Below, one piece after another: positions 58,165-64,000 of a stretch of DNA of 64,000 nucleotides. The stretch's first letter is position 1. Each line of letters starts with the position of its first letter. The notes under the pieces are model-generated. The model made no database searches and was not told the origin of the DNA. It saw only the letters and a program-made list of their open reading frames with translations. The stretch lies in contig NC_092872.1 of assembly GCF_028372415.1 (NCBI RefSeq), positions 16,458,479-16,522,478 on the forward strand, given 5' to 3'. The DNA is from Notamacropus eugenii (taxonomy: Eukaryota > Chordata > Mammalia > Diprotodontia > Macropodidae). Made by a program: the position numbers and the translations under genes.

Positions 58165-58922
58165 TTCCCCAGCCAGTTACTTGACTTTTGAGTCTTTTGT
58201 CAAGAGCAGGGCATACTCTGGGGACCTATAAGTTCTCATTTCCTCTGAGGTGGCACAATTAAGGGAGAGGAGCTATTCCTCTCCTGGCCTGCACTCTGGT
58301 CTGGGAGTTACCAAAGCTTTTCTGTCCAGGATCTGCAAGTAGAATTCCTTTTCCAGAGCCTCCACCAGCTCCACCATGTGAGCCAGCACTCTTCCTCATC
58401 CCAGGTCCTCCACTCAGAGGTGAGATTCAGATCAGCAGCTCAATTCCCCCAGGGTCTTTAGCCTGAGAGCTCCAAAAATGGATGCTGCTGCTGCTGCATT
58501 AGCCACCATCACCTGGGGCCAGGGCTATCAGAGGACCCTACTTCCTTCTCACCCAGGTGAAAAAGGTTTCTTACTGATCTTTGAAGCTGTTTTTGGCCTT
58601 TGTGGACTGAGGGATCAGAGAACCAGAGCTAGTGCCAGAGGTTCTGCCTCCAAGGCCTCCTCTGGTCTTGTTCCTGGTAGTGCTGTGGCCAAAACTGGTC
58701 TGGACTCCATGGACTGCCCTTCGTTCAGCACCCTGTGTGATAGACCTTTCCTGTTGGCTTTCCAGCCTTCCTTGGGCTGGAAATCTCTTTCATTCTGTTG
58801 TTTTGTGGCTTCTGCTGCTCTGGAATTTGTTTAGAGTCATTTTTCACAGGTATTTTTATGGGTCGTGTGGAAGAACTAGAGTATATGCATCTTTCTACTC
58901 CACCATCTTGACTTGGCCCCCC

Positions 58923-60050
58923 ACCCCCATATTTAATATATGAACAGTTTTGTTCCTGAAAATGGCAGAAAAAGTATTTTTATATCAGTAAGGAAAATAA
59001 CTTGTGAAGAATATAATGTAATACTTATTTCATAGGTATTCAGCTTAGTGGCTGAAATGGACAGAAAAACAATTTTTTGAAAAACCTGCTAAAATTCATA
59101 TGTAAAAAAGTACATATTTAGATAATTGACATGAGTGGTTTGGTTACCAAAGGGGAAAGAAAATGGATATTCACATAAATAAAGAGGATTTTATCATGGT
59201 ATAGATTGATGATGCCTTGATGTACAATTGAAAAGAGAAAAATATAACATTTTGTATACTAAAAAATAAAATGAAAATAAGCACAATTTTCAGATACACA
59301 GAATATTAAGAGGATTAGGTTAAAATAATAAATATGACTAAGGACTATGGGGTATTGTGTTTCCTCTGATCATTTGCATGTAACTTTTCAAGAGATAAAA
59401 CTCAGAAAATGATAAATCATATAACTATTTGGAGGTTATAAGATGATTGTTAAAAAATGTTGGTTTTATAACTGACAGAAAAATAGAGTTCATGAGTTTT
59501 TACTATATAAGTAAGAAGTGAGTTACTGACTACAAGGAGATATTGTTTGGACCCTTTGAAAATGATAAGGAACTTAGCTAGGTAGGACAGAGAACTCGAG
59601 AGAAAGTTGTAAGTGGGCTCTAACAGTGCTTTGTAAAAGAGATGGTAGCAAGAGAGTAAGCTGCCAAGGAAGTTTCAGCTTCTCCTTCCTGATTTGCTGG
59701 AGAAAGGCTGAATCTTATTGGAAGACAAATGAAGTATTCTTTAGCACATTCTACAGTGCGAGAATGTCACATCTCATAGATGACTTATTCTCTGCTGCTC
59801 TATGTGGCTGCAGAGGGAAAAGCAGAAAGGAGAACAACAGACTTTGAAGCTGAAGTGATATTGAATTGGCTGGCTGACAGCTGATTGGATACCACAGACT
59901 CTTGATCAATGAAGAGCTGATTGAGCCTGTTTGTATTGCTCAGAGGGACCCACCTTAGTGGGATTTGCAATTTTTTGGCTGAAATTACCATTTAGCACTA
60001 CAGCATAATACTTTCTCAACAACCTCATTAAGGATAAATATGAGCTAAAA
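58923..60050. other. Unassigned sequence, about 1.1 kb
   Basis: AT-rich, then mixed. A 73-codon open frame at 59626-59847 overlaps an opposite-strand frame. No domain or repeat recognised. Confidence 0.4.
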
Positions 60051-60054
60051 GAGC

Positions 60055-60208
60055 TTGACAGTGCCTCCTGGAGAAGGAAATGGCAAACCATTCCAATATC
60101 TTTTCCAGGAAAAAGCTATGGACAGTATGATCTATTATGTCATGTCTATTATGCTCTATGGGGACACAAAGAGTCAGACATGACAGAATCATTGAACTCT
60201 ATCAGTTC
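60055..60208 (+). mobile_element. 3' part of a MON1-like SINE
   Basis: 'ggagaaggaaatggcaaacc' and 'attccaatatcttttccagg' lead to 'gacacaaagagtcagacatg', the typical 3' half. The tRNA-like 5' half is missing. Confidence 0.7.
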
Positions 60209-60688
60209 AAGAGTAGAAGCATATTTGTTTAAAAGGAAAGTGGTAAGAAATAGCTGAAGGAATGTAGTTAGCAGAATAGAGACTTGCTAGGGTACACATA
60301 TTTCTAGGAGATCCAGATTTATTAATTATTCTAAATACAGGAGTTTTCCTTACTCATATGTCTCTATCCCAGACTTATTTAAGTGTAGGCTCACTTTCCC
60401 CACAGGATGCTCAGTATATTTGAAGAAGAACATAAACTAGGTTTTAGTTGCCACTAAGGTTCATTGATTATCCATATATTTGATCACTTTGAATGCTTAT
60501 GTTGTATTCATCGTTATTGCCTTTGTCTTATGTTTATATGAATTGTTAAGTTTAAAATTTAATAGTGTCTATAAAAATATTCAGGCATTTCCTTAATATA
60601 ATAAATTCCTTAATATAATGATATAATAAATAAATAATAATAAAATAATATAATAAATATAATAGGTATCTACCTAAAACAAAAAACA
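60209..60688. other. Unassigned sequence ending in an AATA-rich patch
   Basis: Low-complexity (AATA)n-type patch at about 60595-60665. Nothing else recognised. Confidence 0.4.
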
Positions 60689-60689
60689 A

Positions 60690-61690
60690 ACAAACAAAAA
60701 ACCTAGAGACCTATTCAGTAAGATCAGGAGTAAAACAAAGATGTCTATTGTCACCATTACTAATCAACAACTAAGCAAGAAAAAGAAATTGAGTGAATGT
60801 GCATATTAAGAGAAACCAACGTTGTTCTTTTTTTTCAGATGAAATTATAGTTGACTTTAAGAACTTCAGAGAGTTAAATTAAAAAAAGATAATTGAAACA
60901 AAACTTCAACAAAGTTGAAAGAAAATAAAAACCCATATAAATAATCAACATTTTTAGACATTAACAACAAAATCTAACAGGTAGAGGCTAGAAAGAAAAA
61001 TTCTATTTAAAATAAAAAAATTAAGACTAAAACATTTGGGAATGTGTAGTCTAAGATACATACAGGACATATATATATATGTATATATATATACATATAT
61101 ATATACATATATATATACATATATATATACATATATACACAAATACAAAATACATGACACAAATAAAGACAGATCTAAATAACTGGAGAAATATTAATTA
61201 CTCATGAGTAGGCCAATAAGATAAAGATAACAATCTTATCTAAATTGCTTGTTTAGTGGCATACTAATTGAACTACCAAAATATTACTTATAGAACTAGA
61301 ACTATATAGAGGTAGAACTATAGAACTAGAAAAATAATAACAAAATTCATCTAGAGAAAAAAAGTTAAGAATCTTAAAGGAATTGATAAAAAAAAAACTG
61401 AAAGAAGGAAATTGGCTAGCATTACCATATCTCAAACTATATTACAAAGCAGTTATCATGAAAACTATTTGGTCCTGCTGAAGAAATAGAGGAGATGATC
61501 AAAGGTCTAATCTACAAATTTAGAAACAAAGAGCACAGTAGCCTAATATTTGATAAAGATAAAGGTCCTAACAATGGGGGCAATAACTTATAATTAAAAA
61601 TAATACTTTTGGGAAAGCTGGAAAGCAGCCTGGTAAAAAGTAGGCATAGATGAATATCTCAGACTTTGGGCCAAAATAATTTCCAAGTAG
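60690..61690 (+). mobile_element. L1 ORF2 fragment, heavily decayed
   Basis: Follows L1 RT order in sense: 'ggagtaaaacaaagatgtct', 'attgtcaccattactaatca', 'ttttttcagatgaaattata' (FADD remnant), 'gaaagaaaaattctatttaa', 'acatttgggaatgtgtagt'. Then ORF2 downstream ('gtagcctaatatttgataaa'). No open frame. A TA microsatellite lies within. Confidence 0.65.
61069..61140. repeat. (TA)n/(TACATATA)n microsatellite
   Basis: Regular eight-base units inside the L1 fragment. Confidence 0.9.
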
Positions 61691-62195
61691 GTATGTGACT
61701 CAGACGTAAAGAGTGACAGCCCAAACTTTGTAATTAGGAGCAATGTGATAACTAGCTTATATTTTGAACATGTATTCCATCAACATAACATGCATCCCTA
61801 GAGGAGTAAGATCAATCAATCAGTTCATGAGCACTTATTAATCATCTACAGTGTTGCAAAAGACAAAAATGAAACAGTGCATGTATATCCTAATATGCCT
61901 AAGAAGGGCTCATTCATGACTCCAAATAGCTTTGTATACTTTTAGGGGAAGGCAGGGGATAAGAATAGACCTGCAATTTAAGGAGGGGGGGTGGCTAAGG
62001 GAACTCAGTGTAGTACAGCTCCTCAACTGATCATATCAGCACCTCCTCAGTCATTTAAGTTTTAGGGCATTATCCAGAATTCTAGTAGGTTAAGCATAGT
62101 TTCCATGATCACACAAGTGTGACAGAGGCAGGATTTATGTGTATATTGTTTTTCTTGACTCTAAAGAATCCATATTTATGTGAAAGTACGCCAGC
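61691..62195. other. Unassigned sequence with a repeat-core scrap
   Basis: A dispersed-repeat core fragment near 61812-61860 ('gttcatgagcacttattaat'). The rest is unassigned. Confidence 0.4.
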
Positions 62196-62196
62196 A

Positions 62197-62197
<1 letters not shown>

Positions 62198-62255
<58 letters not shown>

Positions 62256-62320
62256 TCTCTCTCTCTTCCTCTCTCTCTTTCTCTCTGTCTGTCTGTCTGT
62301 CTCTCTCCCTCTCTCTCCAT
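62198..62320. repeat. (CT)n with (TCTG)n
   Basis: About 120 bases of CT repeats with a short TCTG block. Arg/Glu and Ser/Leu frames on both strands are artefacts. Confidence 0.95.
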
Positions 62321-62835
62321 AAATAAGCATGTATTAAAAGATTAAAAGACTAGAAAAATAATGATTATCTTTTCTTTCTCCAGAGTAAAATATCCCAGTT
62401 ACAGGAACAAAAAACAAACAAATCTCTAAGTACACATTGAGTACTTAATCTCTAACAAGTTTTATCAGCTCTTTGTTTCTCTTACTAATGACTTGTTTAA
62501 TCACTGCTTATTGCCCCATTTGTTTCAGCTCAAATTCTGCTATGGGTGATAATTGACTCTTTATCACCCCTGTACTACTCTATCAACACAGAAGTCTCAA
62601 AGACTCCTAGCTATCCCACTGTTCTATCCCAATCTAAGCAGTTTCTACTGTCCTTCTGGGTACCCCCATACTAAAGGTTCTTTTTTCCACCTTCTTTCAA
62701 TTCCTTATTAGTTACTGAGCTAGTATTAATGGGCAATATACTTAATGGAATTGCCCTAATGGAACTCAGCTCCTTCTAACCTACTTAACAGAGTCTTGGT
62801 GTGTGAATAATTGACTGCCTTTATTTCATATCTGC
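62321..62835. other. Unassigned sequence
   Basis: No repeat or gene recognised. Confidence 0.4.
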
Positions 62836-62837
62836 TA

Positions 62838-63085
62838 TTGTTCAGGTGTATCAGTGATGTCTGACTCTTTGTGACTTCATTTGAGGTTTTCTTTGCAAAG
62901 ATATCGGAGTGATTTGCCATTCCTTCTCCAGCTCATTTTACAGAATAAGAAACTGAGTTAAACAGGTTTAAATGAGTTGCCCAAGCTCATCATACAACTA
63001 ATGTGTTTGAGGCTGGATTTAAACTTAGGTCTTCCTTACTCCAGGACCAGCACTCTATCCACTGAGCCATCTTGCAGCCCTTTAT
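62838..63085 (-). mobile_element. MON1-like SINE, antisense, near full length
   Basis: 'gatgtctgactctttgtgac', 'ccttctccagctcattttac', 'cactctatccactgagccat'. Confidence 0.85.
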
Positions 63086-63239
63086 TTCAGAACCGATGTC
63101 GTAAAGGGGCCAGCTCCTTCTCAAAGATTAACTGTGTCATGCAGAACAACTTTTAGATTAACCAAATAAAAACTCATTTCTTCTTAATTGCATGTTTTTA
63201 TGGCAATTTACCTTTGAGTCTTACAGCATTCATTTGTGA

Positions 63240-63395
63240 TCGATGTTATGAGAATCAAAATCTTTATCTTATATGTAAAGCAATAGAGGGTCAGAGATTT
63301 GCCTAAGGTCATGCAGTTAGTAAACATCTTGTGTGATGTGAACCATGGTTTTCTTAACTTGGAAGGTCAATGCTCCATGGACTGTGGCTTCTCTT
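63240..63395 (-). mobile_element. MIR SINE, antisense, decayed
   Basis: 'gatttgcctaaggtcatgca' and 'gttagtaaacatcttgtgtg' fit antisense MIR order. Confidence 0.5.
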
Positions 63396-64000
63396 TATTT
63401 TTTTATTTTTGTGTTATTTCATTTTTAGTAAAAGTATACTTATAACATATTAAACTATTCCCCACATATTTCTAAAATTTGACAGTATGGGATCAAGGAC
63501 CAAAAACATGAATATTAGACAAGGTAAAATTTTAGATACTGGTAGCTACAGGACAAAATTCTTACATAAAATGAGTAACTTATGTAAAGTTCTTTCCAAG
63601 CCTTAAAACACTCCATAAATGAGTTATTATTACTGCGTTTTATATCTTTGAGCTCAAAAGTGGAAGGAAAATATGTCTTGCCCTTTGCATTTATTAGTAT
63701 AACAATCACTTTTACTTCATTGTATCTATAAAATTCTCAGATTTCTCGGCCTGTGTTGATGTAAAGCAGTGCTGTCAGATTCAAAGAGAAATGAGAGTCA
63801 CTAACCCATACCTCAGGATCAGTGTGGCTAGCATATTGACTAAGAACACCAGACATTAACGGTGTCTACAGTCTGTTGTATTTTTTCTTCATTTTCTTAA
63901 ATACCTCCCAATTGCATTTTAATTTTGTTCTGGCAGCACCAGGGTGTGTTGTGAGCCGGGCTGGGTGTCTTTCTGACACTTTTAGTGTAAGGCATATAGA
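63396..64000. other. Unassigned sequence to the window end
   Basis: No repeat or gene recognised. A 64-codon minus frame (63515-63709) has no domain. Confidence 0.4.

Larger units (their letters stand above)
56018..58922 (-). mobile_element. HAL1-like half-L1, copy 3, antisense (ORF1 without ORF2)
   Basis: On the minus strand it starts at about 58922 with a G-run and 'caagtcaagatggtggagta', like copy 1. It has a GC-rich 5' UTR to about 58165, ORF1 to about 57100, then a purine-rich 3' part. The 3' part contains two successive 'gaaaatttgg'-type modules (about 56270-56330 and 56018-56100 in plus coordinates), as in copy 2. No endonuclease or RT sequence anywhere between. A TA/TATC microsatellite occupies 56837-56955. 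Best explained as another member of the same ORF1-only lineage. Confidence 0.85.

Noticed and set aside
62109-62330. Arg/Glu-rich and Ser/Leu-rich open frames on opposite strands
   Set aside because: Both arise from a (CT)n tract.
1-64000. A search for Polinton-like, bacterial-type or toxin systems, tRNA or rRNA genes
   Set aside because: No capsid, polymerase-B, integrase, toxin or structural RNA signature was seen; the coding remnants all fit LINEs or host retrocopies.

Overview
This window looks like non-coding marsupial nuclear DNA, either intergenic or intronic. The repeat content is the evidence: L1 elements of the marsupial type, ORF1-only half-L1 (HAL1-like) elements, a long RTE-clade LINE, tRNA-derived MIR/CORE-SINE copies of the MON1 style, one SINE that looks RTE-mobilised, and many old L2 and CR1/L3 remnants. 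Microsatellites are abundant. The species cannot be fixed from sequence alone. I see no intact host gene, tRNA, rRNA, CRISPR array or operon, and no convincing new biological system. What the window does hold is a readable record of nested retrotransposition.

Layout. 1-6.2 kb: an AT-rich palindrome, then an old antisense CR1/L3 element broken by two L2 pieces and by HAL1 copy 1. 6.2-13 kb: mostly unassigned DNA with L2, MIR and L1-tail fragments. 13-19 kb: microsatellites, SINEs, an antisense L1 tail and CR1/L3 3' ends. 19.2-21.8 kb: HAL1 copy 2, inside a sense CR1/L3. 22-24.1 kb: a second sense CR1/L3, split by a MON1-like SINE with target-site duplications. 25.1-31.5 kb: a nearly full-length antisense L1 carrying two SINEs, followed by a possible solo LTR fossil. 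32.7-39.5 kb: L2, MIR and MON1-like SINEs, including a long L2 with reverse-transcriptase remnants. 39.5-41.1 kb: an antisense processed pseudogene of AHCY. 41.1-46.7 kb: an L1 tail, L2, CR1/L3 and microsatellites. 46.7-50.1 kb: a broken RTE LINE with endonuclease and reverse-transcriptase domains. 50.1-55.4 kb: an L1 ORF2 fragment that a processed PEF1 (peflin) pseudogene has entered, with an exact 15-bp target-site duplication. 56.0-58.9 kb: HAL1 copy 3, antisense. 59-64 kb: unassigned DNA, a decayed L1 ORF2 piece and SINEs.

How the pieces relate. L1 enzymes probably made most of the younger insertions: HAL1, AHCY, PEF1 and perhaps some SINEs. The RTE probably served the separate SINE at 27.6 kb. 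The nesting gives a relative order: CR1/L3 and L2 are oldest, L1/HAL1 sit in them, and PEF1 sits in L1. The most interesting signals are comparative. The three HAL1 copies lack ORF2 in the same way, carry a different microsatellite at the same internal position, and share G-rich 3' modules that are doubled in two of them.
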